A stretch of DNA of 64,000 nucleotides from Kaustia mangrovi (GCF_015482775.1 NZ_CP058214.1:3276501-3340500); one strand, 5' to 3'. Counted from the first letter of the stretch, positions 18,238 to 28,215 are shown. Notes: generated from the sequence alone by a model not told the origin. Numbers and translations: made by a program.

Positions 18238-18861
18238 ATGGACGAGGTCCGGGACGAGGCCGGCCTGGCGGCACGCAAGAAGGCTCTGCGCGCGCAGATG
18301 ATGGCGGCGCGCGAGCGCGCTCATGGCGAGTATGGCGGCAAGGCCGGCGAGGCGCTGGCGGCGCTTGCCGCCGCCGCGCTCGGCGAGGCCCGCGGGCGGA
18401 CTGTGTCCGGCTTCCATTCCTATGGCAGCGAGATCGATTGCCTGCCGCTTCTGGCCGCCATGGCCGATGCGGGATGGGGAACGTGCCTGCCGGTCGTCGT
18501 CAGGCCGCGCGAGCCGCTCGTCTTCCGCCGGTGGCGTCCGGGCGAGCCGACGGAACCCGGGCGCTGGGACATTCCCGTGCCGCGCGCCGATGCGGAGACC
18601 GTCGATCCCGACATCCTGCTCGTTCCCTTGCTCGCCTTCGACCGGTCGGGCTACCGTCTCGGCTACGGGGGCGGTTTCTACGATCGCACGCTGGACCGGT
18701 TGCGCCGGCTCAAGCCCGTCCTGGCCGTGGGGATCGCCTATTCGGCCCAGGAGGTCGAGGCGGTTCCGCGCGGGGACAATGACGAGCCGGTCGATCTCGT
18801 GCTGACCGAGAAGGGCCCCGTTAGGCTGGCGCGGCAGGAGGCCCCGCCCGCCGGATCGTGA
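18238..18861 (+). CDS. 5-formyltetrahydrofolate cyclo-ligase
   Basis: The 207-residue protein has the family signature GYGGGFYDRTLD, with VPLLAFDRSGYRLGYG before it and the N-terminal KKALRAQMMAARE helix. It converts 5-formyl-THF to 5,10-methenyl-THF using ATP. The ATG at 18238 follows AAAAGGGAG at good spacing; the frame continues upstream to 18061 but that part has no family resemblance. The gene directly after it (6 bases away) is the YmdB-like phosphodiesterase, so both are probably one transcript after the 6S RNA. Confidence 0.93.
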   Translation: MDEVRDEAGLAARKKALRAQMMAARERAHGEYGGKAGEALAALAAAALGEARGRTVSGFHSYGSEIDCLPLLAAMADAGWGTCLPVVVRPREPLVFRRWRPGEPTEPGRWDIPVPRADAETVDPDILLVPLLAFDRSGYRLGYGGGFYDRTLDRLRRLKPVLAVGIAYSAQEVEAVPRGDNDEPVDLVLTEKGPVRLARQEAPPAGS

Positions 18862-18867
18862 GGATGA

Positions 18868-19710
18868 ATGCGACTGATCTTTATCGGAGACGTGGTCGGC
18901 CGGATCGGCCGGAAGGTGGTCTGCCGCGAGCTGCCGCGCCTGTGCGAGCGCGTCTCGCCGGATCTCGTGGTGGTCAATGGCGAGAATGCCGCCGGCGGGT
19001 TCGGCATCACCGAGGAGATCTTCCATGAGCTGAGGGACGCCGGCGCCGACGTCGTCACTCTCGGCAACCACGCCTGGGACCAGAAGGAGGCGCTGGTCTT
19101 CATCGAGCGCGAGCCGCGTCTTCTCAGGCCGCTGAACTATCCCGCCGGCACGCCGGGGCGCGGGGCAGGGCTGTTCGACACCGCGTCGGGCAAGACCGCG
19201 CTCGTCATCAACGCCATGGGGCGGCTGTTCATGGATCCGCTCGGCGATCCGTTCGAGGCGATCGAACGCGAGGTCGAGGCCTGCCCGCTGCGCGAGGCCT
19301 GCGATGCCACGCTCGTCGATTTCCACGCCGAGGCCACGTCGGAGAAGATGGCGCTCGGCCATTTCCTCGACGGGCGCGCGAGCCTCGTCGTCGGCACCCA
19401 TACCCATGTGCCGACCGCCGACTATCATGTGCTGGCCAACGGCACGGCCTACATGACCGATGCCGGCATGTCGGGCACCTACGACTCTGTCATCGGCATG
19501 GATCCCGCCGAGCCGATCACGCGGTTCACCCGCAAGATCCCGACGGGGCGGCTCGCCCCGGCCAAGGGCGAGGGAACGATGTCGGGCGTCGCCGTGGAGA
19601 CCGACGATGCGACGGGGCTCGCCCTCCGGATCGGCGCGATCCGGGTCGGCGGCGCCCTGGAGCCGGCCCTGCCGTCCTTCTGGCTGGAGGAGCCGGCGGA
19701 GGCGCCCTGA
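18868..19710 (+). CDS. YmdB-type metallophosphoesterase (TIGR00282)
   Basis: The 280-residue protein has all metal motifs of the family: GDVVGRIGR at 7-15, NGENAAGG, GNHAWD, VDFHAEATSEK and GTHTHVPTAD. Family members are cytoplasmic phosphodiesterases acting on 2',3'-cyclic nucleotides or cAMP; the true substrate here is unknown. Its link to the folate gene upstream is conserved in alphaproteobacteria. Confidence 0.9.
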   Translation: MRLIFIGDVVGRIGRKVVCRELPRLCERVSPDLVVVNGENAAGGFGITEEIFHELRDAGADVVTLGNHAWDQKEALVFIEREPRLLRPLNYPAGTPGRGAGLFDTASGKTALVINAMGRLFMDPLGDPFEAIEREVEACPLREACDATLVDFHAEATSEKMALGHFLDGRASLVVGTHTHVPTADYHVLANGTAYMTDAGMSGTYDSVIGMDPAEPITRFTRKIPTGRLAPAKGEGTMSGVAVETDDATGLALRIGAIRVGGALEPALPSFWLEEPAEAP

Positions 19711-19853
19711 TCGCCCACCCTATGGATTCATGCCGCCTCGGCGATTATAAAGCGCCCGACTGACACACATGACAGACCGCTGAGACGGTTCGCGCCTCGT
19801 CGCGATCGGGGGTGGCGGCCCGTCGGACATGCGGCGAGACGAGAGGTCGAGGA

Positions 19854-20603
19854 ATGGCTGGACATTCGCAGTTCAAGAACATCATGCACCGCAAGGGGCG
19901 CCAGGATGCCGCGCGCTCCAAGCTGTTCTCCAAGCTGTCGAAGGAGATCACGGTGGCCGCCAAGGTCGGCGGGTCCGACGTCGATGGCAATCCGCGCCTG
20001 AGGCTGGCGATCCAGAACGCCAAGGCGCAGTCCATGCCCAAGGACAATATCGAGCGCGCCATCAAGAAGTCGGAAGGCGGCGATTCGGACAATTACGAGG
20101 AGATCCGCTACGAGGGCTACGGGCCCGGCGGCGTGGCGGTGATCGTGGAGGCGCTGACCGACAACCGTAATCGCACGGCGAGCGCGGTGCGCGCCATCTT
20201 CTCCAAATATGGCGGCAATCTCGGCGAGACGGGCTCGGTCTCCTTCATGTTCGACCGGGTGGGCGAGATCGTCTATCCGGCGGATGCCGGCGATGCGGAG
20301 ACCGTTCTCGAGGCGGCCATCGAGGCCGGGGCGGAGGATGTCCAGTCCGACGAGAACGGCCACATCGTCACCTGCGTCTTCGAGGACCTCAACGATGTCT
20401 CCCAGGGGCTCGAGGGCGCGCTCGGCGAGGCGCAGACCGTGCGCCCCATCTGGCGGCCGCAGACCAACACGCCGGTGGACGAGGACCGCGCGAGGACGCT
20501 CATGAACCTCATCGGTGCGCTCGACGACGACGACGACGTGCAGAACGTCTATTCGAACTTCGAGGTCTCCGACGAGATCATGGCGCGGCTCACCGCGGCG
20601 TAA
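19854..20603 (+). CDS. yebC: YebC/PmpR family regulator (TACO1-like)
   Basis: The 249-residue protein starts [20 protein letters not shown] and shows the family motifs [25 protein letters not shown] and [19 protein letters not shown]. YebC proteins have been described as DNA-binding regulators and, more recently, as factors that help ribosomes through proline stretches. The ATG at 19854 was chosen on the family start and the GAGGA before it. In many relatives ruvCAB follows directly; here three unrelated genes lie between. Confidence 0.95.
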   Translation: MAGHSQFKNIMHRKGRQDAARSKLFSKLSKEITVAAKVGGSDVDGNPRLRLAIQNAKAQSMPKDNIERAIKKSEGGDSDNYEEIRYEGYGPGGVAVIVEALTDNRNRTASAVRAIFSKYGGNLGETGSVSFMFDRVGEIVYPADAGDAETVLEAAIEAGAEDVQSDENGHIVTCVFEDLNDVSQGLEGALGEAQTVRPIWRPQTNTPVDEDRARTLMNLIGALDDDDDVQNVYSNFEVSDEIMARLTAA

Positions 20604-20672
20604 GGAGAGGGGCCGGCCGGAGCGGCGTAGGTCCGCTCCTCTGCCCGGCGGTTTCTGGCAAGTCCGGACGCC

Positions 20673-21416
20673 CTATCTCAGCATCCCGTCGAAGACCGGC
20701 ATGCTGGTGATCGCGGCGGCTGCGACCGCGGCAAAGGCGAGCCGGCGATAGAAGGCGGCCGAGGCGAGGCGGAACAGCCATGCGCCGACGAACAGGGCGA
20801 GCGCATAGGCCGGCGTGACCGCCACGACGAGTTCCGCCACCGCACCCGAGAAGAAGCCGTTCCACAGATAGGCGGCGAAGGTGGAAAGGCCCGTCACCGT
20901 GAAATAGACGATGAAGTTCGCTCTGAGCACGTGGGGCGGATTGGGCCCGCTCATCCAGAACACGATGACCGGCGGGCCGGCGACCTGGCTGATGCCGCCA
21001 AGCAGGCCCGATACGCAGCCGACGGCGAGCGAGGCGGCGACCGGCGGCTCGCCGCGATAGCGCCAGCCCGACATCAGGAGTCCGAGAAGCGCGAGCGCCA
21101 GCGCGCTGATCGCCCAGCGCAACGCCAGGGGATCGGCAGTGCCGAGGATCCAGGCGCCAAGCGGCGCGGTCGCCATGGCGGCAAGCGCCGTCGGCAGGAT
21201 CTGGTACCAGCGGCACAGCCTGACGGCGTGCACGAAGAGCGGGAGGGTCAGGACGCCGCTCACGACGAGGAAGGCGGCAGCCGCCATGCGCGGTTCGATC
21301 AGGGCGCTCGCCAGCGGCATGAAGACGAGCGCGCCGCCGAAGCCCGCAAACCCGCCGACCGTGCCGGCCATGAGGGCCGCAGCGATCAGGACGAGCACAT
21401 GCGGGTCGGAAAACAC
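20673..21416 (-). CDS. TauE/SafE (TSUP) family permease
   Basis: The 247-residue protein is nearly all hydrophobic with about seven to eight membrane spans and the family glycines GGFAGFGGALVFMP (about 21-34) and SGLLGGISQVAGPPVIVFWM (second repeat). TSUP proteins move sulfite, sulfonates or other small anions across the inner membrane. It is transcribed away from ruvC and toward yebC, with its own start after the Lrp gene. The substrate cannot be assigned. Confidence 0.85.
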   Translation of the reverse strand: MFSDPHVLVLIAAALMAGTVGGFAGFGGALVFMPLASALIEPRMAAAAFLVVSGVLTLPLFVHAVRLCRWYQILPTALAAMATAPLGAWILGTADPLALRWAISALALALLGLLMSGWRYRGEPPVAASLAVGCVSGLLGGISQVAGPPVIVFWMSGPNPPHVLRANFIVYFTVTGLSTFAAYLWNGFFSGAVAELVVAVTPAYALALFVGAWLFRLASAAFYRRLAFAAVAAAAITSMPVFDGMLR

Positions 21417-21508
21417 GGGGGGCAGGGCCTTTCGGGGCCTGAGACGGGCGGATCCTCCGTGTCCTCATAGCGCGTGCGATAGCCGGGCGTCCATGTGGCG
21501 TCCCTGTG

Positions 21509-22003
21509 TCAGGCGCGGGACGAGGGGACGGCCTGTGCGACGGGCAGGGGCCCGTCCGTCCTGACGGGCCGCATGGCGAAGTTGGAGCGGATATCCTTGA
21601 CCATGGGCAGGCGCAGGAGCTTGCCGGTCAGCAGCTCCTCATAGGCGTCGAGGTCGGGCACGACGACCTCGGCGAGGAAGTCGGCCTCGCCGGAGATCAT
21701 GTGGCAGGAGACCACCTCCGGCATGGCGAGGAGGGTTTCATGGAGCGCTGCTGCGTTCTCGAAGCTGTGCTTTTCCACGCGGATGTCCACGAAGACGGTG
21801 AGGCCCAGCCCCACGGCACGGCGGTCGAGCACCGCCCGATAGCCGCGTATCACGCCCATGCGCTCCAGCCGCTTCACCCGCCTCAGGCACGGCGAGGGAG
21901 ACAGGGCGACCGTCTCGGCAAGCTCCACATTGGTCAGCCGTCCGTCCCGCTGCAGGGCGGCGAGGATGGCGAGGTCCTTCTGGTCGAGATCCGGTTTTGG
22001 CAT
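21509..22003 (-). CDS. Lrp/AsnC family transcriptional regulator
   Basis: The 164-residue protein has the winged-helix N-domain (DLDQKDLAILAALQRDGRLTN, then VELAETVALSPSPCLRRVKRL) and the RAM ligand domain with VVSCHMISGEADFLAEVVVPD. These proteins sense amino acids. The start at 22003 is preferred over in-frame ATGs at 22015 and 22075. A TATAAT box ends only about 10 bases before this ATG, so the message may be nearly leaderless. It is divergent from the EamA transporter, the arrangement typical of a regulator and its amino-acid exporter. Confidence 0.88.
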   Translation of the reverse strand: MPKPDLDQKDLAILAALQRDGRLTNVELAETVALSPSPCLRRVKRLERMGVIRGYRAVLDRRAVGLGLTVFVDIRVEKHSFENAAALHETLLAMPEVVSCHMISGEADFLAEVVVPDLDAYEELLTGKLLRLPMVKDIRSNFAMRPVRTDGPLPVAQAVPSSRA

Positions 22004-22194
22004 GATCTGTCTCATTATAGAGAAATAAAGCAATATTATAGCGCATAAGTGAGATTCGCGAGGCCTTCTTTGCAAGGACCTGCCTGCAGGGTGTCCGCTA
22101 TCGTTCGCCGCATCCCGGTAACGGAGGATGCGATGAATGCGATAACCGGTCTGCGCCGGCGCCTCGCCGGCGGCGAGGTCCCGGCACTGGCGGG

Positions 22195-23076
22195 GTGGCC
22201 GCCGCGCTGCTGACCGTGACGATCTGGTCGGGATGGGTGGTCGGCACGCGCCACGCCGTCACCTCCGGGCTCGATCCCGCAGCCGTCGGGCTGTTGCGCT
22301 TCGGACTGCCGGCGCTCGTCTTCGCGCCCTGGTGGCTGCGGCGTGGGCTCCTGCCGCGCGGCGTCGCCCCGTCGGCCCTGGCGATGATGGTGGCCGGCGC
22401 CGGCGCACCCTTCCTCATGCTGGCCGCAAGCGGCATGCAGTTCGCGCCGGCGGCGGATGTGGGCGCGCTTCTGCCCGGTACCATGCCGCTCTTCGCCGCG
22501 CTCATCGGCTGGGCGCTCCTGGGCGAGCGCCAGACCCGCCTGCGCGTTGCGGGCTTTGCCATGATCGCGGCGGGGATCGTGGCGATCGGCGGCGGCGCGG
22601 CGCTTGCCGGCACGGATGGCGCGTGGCGTGGTCACCTCCTGTTCCTCGCTGCGGCTGCGTGCTGGGCGGGCTACACCCATGCCTATCGCCGGACGGGGCT
22701 CACCCCCTTCGAGGCGGCGGGGCTGATCGGCATATGGTCGGTCCTGATCCTGCTGCCCGCCGTCTTGTGGGCCGGAGGCGGCGGTCTTGCCCGCGTCCCG
22801 GCGGCGGAGGTGTGGGGCCAGCTTGCCATCCAGGGCGGTCTGTCCGGCGTGGTGGCGCTGGCAAGCTACGGCTTCGCGGTGGCCCGCCTCGGGGCGACCG
22901 GGGCGGCCGCCTTCTCCGCCCTCGTTCCGGGCCTTGCCGCGCTCTTTGCCATCCCGTTTCTGGGCGAACTGCCGGGGCCTTGGACGATGCTCGGCATCGC
23001 GAGCGTGTCGCTCGGCGTGGCGCTGGTCACGGGCGCCATCGGACGAAACGGGAACACAAAAGCGGCAGCCCCGTGA
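22195..23076 (+). CDS. EamA/DMT superfamily transporter, possible N-terminal frameshift
   Basis: The 293-residue frame has ten hydrophobic segments in two EamA repeats (TIWSGWVVGTRHAVTSG; GALLPGTMPLFAALIGWALLGE; second repeat ending ATGAAAFSALVPGLAAL). These are inner-membrane drug/metabolite exporters. The only start in frame is a GTG inside the first membrane helix region with no ribosome site. A good start with GGAGG exists at 22133 in another frame (MNAITGLRRRLAGGEVPALAG) and would read straight into this protein if the G run near 22193 had one more base. So the gene is either frameshifted, misread there, or starts weakly. Confidence 0.8.
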   Translation: MAAALLTVTIWSGWVVGTRHAVTSGLDPAAVGLLRFGLPALVFAPWWLRRGLLPRGVAPSALAMMVAGAGAPFLMLAASGMQFAPAADVGALLPGTMPLFAALIGWALLGERQTRLRVAGFAMIAAGIVAIGGGAALAGTDGAWRGHLLFLAAAACWAGYTHAYRRTGLTPFEAAGLIGIWSVLILLPAVLWAGGGGLARVPAAEVWGQLAIQGGLSGVVALASYGFAVARLGATGAAAFSALVPGLAALFAIPFLGELPGPWTMLGIASVSLGVALVTGAIGRNGNTKAAAP

Positions 23077-23121
23077 TTTCCGGGCTTGGGCCCGGTGCGG
23101 TGCCTCGTGTATTGAAACCCT

Positions 23122-23643
23122 ATGACACAGGCACCGATTCGCATTATCGGGATCGATCCGGGCTTGCGCCGGACGGGGTGGGGCGTGATCACGGCGGAAG
23201 GCTCGCGCCTCGGCTATGTGGCCGGCGGCACGCTGAAGGCCGATGAGCGCCTGCCGCTTGCCGAGCGGCTCCTGAGCCTCCACGAGCAGCTCACCCGCGT
23301 GGTCGCCGAATGGACGCCCGACGAGGCGGCGGTGGAGGAGACCTTCGTCAACAAGGACGCGCGCTCCACGCTCAAGCTCGGCCATGCCCGCGCCGTGGCG
23401 CTCCTGGTGCCGGCGGCCGCCGGCCTGTCGGTGGCCGAATACGCGCCCAATGCGGTCAAGAAATGCGTGGTGGGCGCCGGCCATGCCGACAAGGACCAGA
23501 TTCACCACATGGTCAAGATCCTCCTGCCGCGCTGCAAGCCGGACAGCGCGGATGCGGCGGACGCGCTCGCCGTCGCCGTCACCCATGCCCATCACAGGAC
23601 AAGCGCGGTCGCGCGCATCGCAGCGGGGGCCGTCGCGTCATGA
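23122..23643 (+). CDS. ruvC: Holliday junction endonuclease RuvC
   Basis: The 173-residue protein has the four acidic catalytic positions: Asp12 in IGIDPG, Glu72 or Glu73 in VEETF, and Asp144/Asp147 in [11 protein letters not shown]. It cuts four-way junctions resolved by RuvAB. Its stop overlaps the ruvA start (ATGA), so the three ruv genes are translationally coupled. Confidence 0.97.
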   Translation: MTQAPIRIIGIDPGLRRTGWGVITAEGSRLGYVAGGTLKADERLPLAERLLSLHEQLTRVVAEWTPDEAAVEETFVNKDARSTLKLGHARAVALLVPAAAGLSVAEYAPNAVKKCVVGAGHADKDQIHHMVKILLPRCKPDSADAADALAVAVTHAHHRTSAVARIAAGAVAS

Positions 23644-24257
23644 TCGGCAAGCTCAGGGGCAATATCGATTCCTATGGCGAGGACTGGGTGATCGTCGACG
23701 TCAACGGCGTCGGCTATCACGTGGTCTGCTCCACCAGGACGCTCTCCCAGCTTCCCCCCGCGGGCGAGGCGGCGGTACTGGAGATCGAGACCCATGTGCG
23801 CGAGGACCAGATCCGCCTCTTCGGCTTCGCCACCGCGCTGGAGCGCGACTGGTTCCGCCTGCTCCAGTCCGTGCAGGGCGTGGGCACGCGCGTCGCGCTC
23901 GCCGTGCTCTCCACGCTCACCCCGTCGGAGCTCGCCAACGCCATCGCCATGCAGGACCGCGCGCTCGTCTCCAAGGCGCCGGGCGTGGGTGCGAAGGTCG
24001 CCCAGCGCATCGTGTCGGAGCTGAAGGACAAGGCGCCGGCGATCAGCCTCGCCGACCGGGGTCTCGTCGGGCTCGGCGTGGGAGCGGACGGCGGGGCGCA
24101 GCCATCGGCCGCGGCGGATGCGGTGTCCGCGCTGGTCAATCTGGGCTACCCTCAGCTGCAGGCCGGCCAGGCGGTGGCCGCGGCGACCGCGCAGGCCGGA
24201 GAGACGGCTGCAACGCAGGAGCTGATCCGGCTGGCCCTTAAGGAACTGGCGCCATGA
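23640..24257 (+). CDS. ruvA: Holliday junction branch migration protein RuvA
   Basis: The 205-residue protein starts [21 protein letters not shown], has the two helix-hairpin-helix motifs ([15 protein letters not shown] and [15 protein letters not shown]), an acidic-poor flexible linker, and the C-terminal RuvB-contact domain ([11 protein letters not shown]). It binds the junction core as a tetramer and loads RuvB. ATGA overlaps join it to ruvC on one side and ruvB on the other. Confidence 0.97.
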   Translation: MIGKLRGNIDSYGEDWVIVDVNGVGYHVVCSTRTLSQLPPAGEAAVLEIETHVREDQIRLFGFATALERDWFRLLQSVQGVGTRVALAVLSTLTPSELANAIAMQDRALVSKAPGVGAKVAQRIVSELKDKAPAISLADRGLVGLGVGADGGAQPSAAADAVSALVNLGYPQLQAGQAVAAATAQAGETAATQELIRLALKELAP

Positions 24258-25303
24258 GCGAGGAGCGACTTGTCGATCGCGCGGAGCGGGCGGGCGATGC
24301 CGCGGACACCACGCTGCGCCCGGTCCGGCTCGACGACTTCATCGGCCAGAGACGCGCCAAGGCCAATCTGAAGGTCTTCATCGAGGCCGCCCGCACGCGC
24401 GGCGAGGCGCTCGACCACGTTCTTCTGGCGGGACCTCCCGGGCTCGGCAAGACGACGCTCGCCCAGATCGTCGCGCGCGAGCTCGGCGTCAATTTCCGTG
24501 CGACCTCCGGACCGGTCATCGCCAAGGCCGGCGATCTCGCCGCCCTCCTGACCAATCTGGAGGAGCGCGACGTCCTGTTCATCGACGAGATCCACCGGCT
24601 CAACCCGGCGGTGGAGGAGATCCTCTATCCCGCCATGGAGGACTTCCAGCTCGATCTCATCATCGGCGAGGGGCCGGCGGCGCGCTCGGTGCGTATCGAT
24701 CTTTCGCGCTTCACCCTCGTCGGTGCGACGACGCGGACGGGCCTGCTCACCACGCCCTTGCGCGACCGGTTCGGCATTCCGCTCAGGCTCGAATTCTACG
24801 AGGAGGCGGAGCTTCTCGACATCGTCACGCGCGGCGCGCGCATGCTGGGACTCGCCATGTCGGAGGCCGGCGCGCGCGAGATCGCCAAGCGCTCGCGCGG
24901 CACGCCGCGCATTGCCGGCCGGCTCCTGCGCCGGGTGCGCGATTTCGCCGATGTCGCCGGCGCCGGCGAGGTCGACGACAAGGTCGCCGACCAGGCGCTC
25001 CTCCATCTCGATGTGGACGGGCGCGGGCTCGACACGCTCGACCGGCGCTATCTGGAGTGCATCGCGCTCAATTTCGGCGGCGGGCCGGTCGGCGTGGAAA
25101 CGGTCGCCGCCGCCTTGAGCGAGGCGCGCGATGCCATCGAGGAGATCATCGAGCCGTTCCTGATCCAGCAGGGCTTCGTCAACCGCACCCCGCGCGGCCG
25201 GCTCCTGACGCCGGTCGCTTTCGCCCATCTGGGGCTGGCGGTACCGGGGCGGCTGGAGACCATGCAGGGCGAATTGTTCCGGGGCGATGGCAACGAGCAG
25301 TGA
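24254..25303 (+). CDS. ruvB: Holliday junction DNA helicase RuvB
   Basis: The 349-residue AAA+ protein has Walker [10 protein letters not shown] (60-68), Walker B LFIDEIH (108-114), sensor 1 LVGATTRTG and the arginine-finger context TTPLRDRFG, then the winged-helix DNA-binding domain (TPRGRLLTP). It drives branch migration with RuvA. The last 17 bases overlap the start of ybgC. Confidence 0.98.
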   Translation: MSEERLVDRAERAGDAADTTLRPVRLDDFIGQRRAKANLKVFIEAARTRGEALDHVLLAGPPGLGKTTLAQIVARELGVNFRATSGPVIAKAGDLAALLTNLEERDVLFIDEIHRLNPAVEEILYPAMEDFQLDLIIGEGPAARSVRIDLSRFTLVGATTRTGLLTTPLRDRFGIPLRLEFYEEAELLDIVTRGARMLGLAMSEAGAREIAKRSRGTPRIAGRLLRRVRDFADVAGAGEVDDKVADQALLHLDVDGRGLDTLDRRYLECIALNFGGGPVGVETVAAALSEARDAIEEIIEPFLIQQGFVNRTPRGRLLTPVAFAHLGLAVPGRLETMQGELFRGDGNEQ

Positions 25304-25793
25304 ACGCGACGCCGCGCCCGGCCGCTGGCCGGATCTCGCCGGGCGCATCGAGGGCAGGGTGCACCGCCTGCCGGTTCGGGTCTATTACGAGGACACCGAC
25401 TTCTCCGGCTATGTCTACCACGCCAACTACGTGAAGTTCTGCGAGCGCGGCCGGTCGGACTGCCTGCGCCTTCTCGGTGTGCACCACCACGAGCTCGTCG
25501 GCACGGGCGGGCACGACTGGACCGGCTTCGTCGTGCGCCGCATGGAGGCGGACTTCCTCAAGCCCGCCCGGATCGACGAGGTGCTGGAGGTGCATACGAG
25601 CCTTGCCGCGCTGGGCCGCGCGCGCATCGTGCTCGACCAGCGCATCCTGCGGGGAGAGGACTGCCTGTTCACCGCGCTCGTGACTGCCGCGGTCGTCGAC
25701 CGGCGCGGCCGACCCGTGCGCCTGTCGGCCGGGATGACGGCGGCGCTGGAGCGCATGCATCCCGACGGGCCCGGCGTGGACGGGGAGGGATAG
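25287..25793 (+). CDS. ybgC: Tol-Pal associated acyl-CoA thioesterase YbgC
   Basis: The 168-residue hot-dog-fold protein has the active-site segment [19 protein letters not shown], with Asp38 and His45. It hydrolyses short acyl-CoA or acyl-ACP at the inner membrane. It overlaps ruvB and precedes tolQ by 286 bases; this position between ruvB and tol genes is conserved in Hyphomicrobiales. The 286-base gap probably holds the tol promoter, but I could not pick a single convincing one. Confidence 0.93.
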   Translation: MATSSERDAAPGRWPDLAGRIEGRVHRLPVRVYYEDTDFSGYVYHANYVKFCERGRSDCLRLLGVHHHELVGTGGHDWTGFVVRRMEADFLKPARIDEVLEVHTSLAALGRARIVLDQRILRGEDCLFTALVTAAVVDRRGRPVRLSAGMTAALERMHPDGPGVDGEG

Positions 25794-26079
25794 CGCCGTC
25801 GCGGGGGCCGCATCCGCTCGGCAGGGACAAAGAGGCCCATTGCCCTTTTCGGCGCGGTGTCGTAACGCTCCCTTAACCATGGGCTGGTTGTGTGGGCGTC
25901 GGGTTGCCCGCGAGGGCGTGGCATCCCGTGAGTGCCCGGCAGTCCGGCCGGCGTCGGCAGATGCCCCGGAACGCCGCAGTTTCGACATGTTTGTAGGCAT
26001 TGTTTCGCCGCCGACGCGCATGGTTCAGTATGGCGGGGCGCCAGAGGGGCTGGCCCCGGATTAACACTCAGAGGAGTTC

Positions 26080-26787
26080 ATGGAAGTCGAGCTCGCTCAG
26101 GGCGTGGCCCAGCAGGCCGATTACTCGATGATCGGTCTATTTCTCCAGGCGCATATCGTCGTCAAGATCGTGATGATCGGGCTGTTGCTCGCCTCGGTCT
26201 GGACGTGGGCGATCGTGTTCGAGAAATTCACCCTGGTCGCGCGGGCACGCCGCGATGCCGACCAGTTCGAGCAGATGTTTTGGTCCGGCCAGTCGCTGGA
26301 GGATCTCTATCTCACGCTCGGTCCGCGCAACAACCGGTCCTGCGCGGCCCTGTTCATGGCCGCGATGCGGGAATGGAAACGCAGCCAGGAAAGCGCCGTG
26401 CGCTCCGGCTTCGCGGGCGTCCAGAAGCGCATCGAGAAGGTGATGGAGGTCCAGCTCCAGAAGGAGATGGCCCGGCTCGAGCGCCGGCTGCTGTTCCTGG
26501 CCACGGTCGGCTCGACGGCGCCGTTCATCGGCCTGTTCGGTACGGTCTGGGGCATCATGAACAGCTTCCAGGCGATCGCGGTGTCGAAGAACACCAATCT
26601 CGCCGTGGTCGCGCCCGGCATCGCGGAGGCGCTGGCCGCCACCGCGCTCGGCCTGCTCGCGGCGATCCCGGCGGTCATCTTCTACAACAAGTTCTCCACC
26701 GATCTCTCCCGCATCGGCGCGAGGCTGGAGAACTTCGCGGACGAATTCTCCGCGATCATCTCCCGCCAGCTCGACGAGCGGGGCTGA
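26080..26787 (+). CDS. tolQ: Tol-Pal system proton channel subunit TolQ
   Basis: The 235-residue protein has three membrane helices (about 18-46, 137-163 and 175-204). The last two contain FLATVGSTAPFIGLFGTVWGI and AEALAATALGLLAAIPAV, the TolQ/ExbB channel signature. With TolR it converts proton flow into movement of TolA for outer-membrane constriction during division. A good GAGGAG site lies before the ATG. tolR follows 27 bases downstream. Confidence 0.96.
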   Translation: MEVELAQGVAQQADYSMIGLFLQAHIVVKIVMIGLLLASVWTWAIVFEKFTLVARARRDADQFEQMFWSGQSLEDLYLTLGPRNNRSCAALFMAAMREWKRSQESAVRSGFAGVQKRIEKVMEVQLQKEMARLERRLLFLATVGSTAPFIGLFGTVWGIMNSFQAIAVSKNTNLAVVAPGIAEALAATALGLLAAIPAVIFYNKFSTDLSRIGARLENFADEFSAIISRQLDERG

Positions 26788-26814
26788 TCGCACAACGGCA
26801 GCGAGGCGACGGCA

Positions 26815-27267
26815 ATGGCAGTCGGCGTGGGTCACTTCAACGGCGGAAACGGGCGGCGCGGCCGCAAGCGCAACGGCTATGTGCCGATGGCGGAGATCAA
26901 CGTCACGCCATTCGTGGACGTGATGCTGGTGCTGCTCATCATCTTCATGGTGGCCGCCCCCCTGCTCACCGTCGGCGTGCCGATCGAGCTGCCGGAGACG
27001 CAGGCCAAGGCCCTGGAGGGCGACAAGGAGCCGCTCACCGTGACGGTCAGCCCGGAAGGCCAGATCTTCCTGCAGGAGACCGAGGTCGACCTCGACACGC
27101 TCGTGCCGAAATTGATTGCGATAACGGACAGCGGCTACGATGAGCGTATCTATGTTCGCGGCGACAGGAACGTGAACTACGGAACCGTGATGCAGGTCAT
27201 GGGCGCCATGAACGCTGCGGGGTTCAGGCGGATCGGACTGGTGACCGATTCCGAGGACAAGCGGTAG
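26815..27267 (+). CDS. tolR: Tol-Pal system protein TolR
   Basis: The 150-residue protein has a Gly/Arg-rich cytoplasmic start, one membrane helix (about 32-51) with the channel aspartate Asp35 in TPFVDVMLVLLIIFMV, and a periplasmic ExbD/TolR domain (to VTDSEDKR). It pairs with TolQ to form the stator. tolA starts 9 bases after its stop. Confidence 0.96.
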   Translation: MAVGVGHFNGGNGRRGRKRNGYVPMAEINVTPFVDVMLVLLIIFMVAAPLLTVGVPIELPETQAKALEGDKEPLTVTVSPEGQIFLQETEVDLDTLVPKLIAITDSGYDERIYVRGDRNVNYGTVMQVMGAMNAAGFRRIGLVTDSEDKR

Positions 27268-27276
27268 TATGCCGGA

Positions 27277-28188
27277 ATGCGCTGGAGCCTACTGGTCTCG
27301 TTCCTCCTACACACGGCGATCCTGATTTCCGCCGTGATCGTCCTGCCGTCTCCGGATGCCTCCCTGACGGAGGATACCGCCTCCATTCCCGTGGAACTGG
27401 TGACGCTCGACGACGTTACCAGGCTGCAGGCGATGCAGAAGGAGACGGAGGAGGCGCCGAAGCCGGAGGAGAAGCCCGCACCGCCGGAGCCGAAGAAGGT
27501 CGAGACACCCGAGCCCAAGCCGGCACCGGAGCCTGAGAAGGCGGCGCCCAAGCCAGCTCCGGAACCTGAGCCAGAGCCCGAGCAGGCCGAAGCCCAGCCG
27601 GAACCGGAGCCCGCGCCCGAACCTGCGCCGGCCCCCGAGCCCGCGCCGGAGAAGGCGCCGGAGCCGGAGACGCAGGCCAAGCCCGTGCCGAAGCCGCGCA
27701 CCAAGCCGAAGCCGCCCCCGCAACTCGCCCAGAAGACGCCGGAGCCCAGGGACGATTTCAATCCCGACGAGATCTCCGCGTTGCTGAACAAGCTGCCGGA
27801 CCAGGAGCAGGCTTCGCCGCAACCCTCCGATACGGCCGGAACGCCGATCCAGGGGCCGGCGGATGTGAGCGGGCAGGACAACCAGATCACGGCCAACGAG
27901 GTGGAATGGCTGCGCCGCCAGATCTCGCGGTGCTGGACGCCGCCGCCCGGCCTCACCGCGGCGCCCAACCTGGTCGTTCGCCTGCAGTTTTCGATGGAGC
28001 GGAATGGGGCGGTCACCGGCCAGCCCCAGCTGCTGAACAGCGATCCCGCTCCCCAGTTCCCGGCGGCCGCCGATGCCGCCATCCGTGCCGTGCTCGCATG
28101 TCAGCCCTACGACATGCCGGCGGAGAAGTACGAGTCCTGGCGGGAAGTGATCCTTAACTTCGATCCGAGCAAGATGTACGGCACCTGA
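27277..28188 (+). CDS. tolA: Tol-Pal energy transducer TolA
   Basis: The 303-residue protein has one N-terminal membrane anchor (1-24), a long Pro/Glu/Lys/Ala-rich spacer at about 60-158 made of EPAP/EPEP/KPAP repeats, and a C-terminal TonB/TolA-like domain (about 205-303, QISRCWTPPPGL to SKMYGT). The spacer reaches across the periplasm. In gammaproteobacteria the TolA spacer is mostly Ala/Lys helix, so this proline form looks more like TonB. Synteny between tolR and tolB settles the assignment. Confidence 0.9.
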   Translation: MRWSLLVSFLLHTAILISAVIVLPSPDASLTEDTASIPVELVTLDDVTRLQAMQKETEEAPKPEEKPAPPEPKKVETPEPKPAPEPEKAAPKPAPEPEPEPEQAEAQPEPEPAPEPAPAPEPAPEKAPEPETQAKPVPKPRTKPKPPPQLAQKTPEPRDDFNPDEISALLNKLPDQEQASPQPSDTAGTPIQGPADVSGQDNQITANEVEWLRRQISRCWTPPPGLTAAPNLVVRLQFSMERNGAVTGQPQLLNSDPAPQFPAAADAAIRAVLACQPYDMPAEKYESWREVILNFDPSKMYGT

Positions 28189-28215
28189 TCTGTCAACGAG
28201 ACGAGCCAAAGACCC

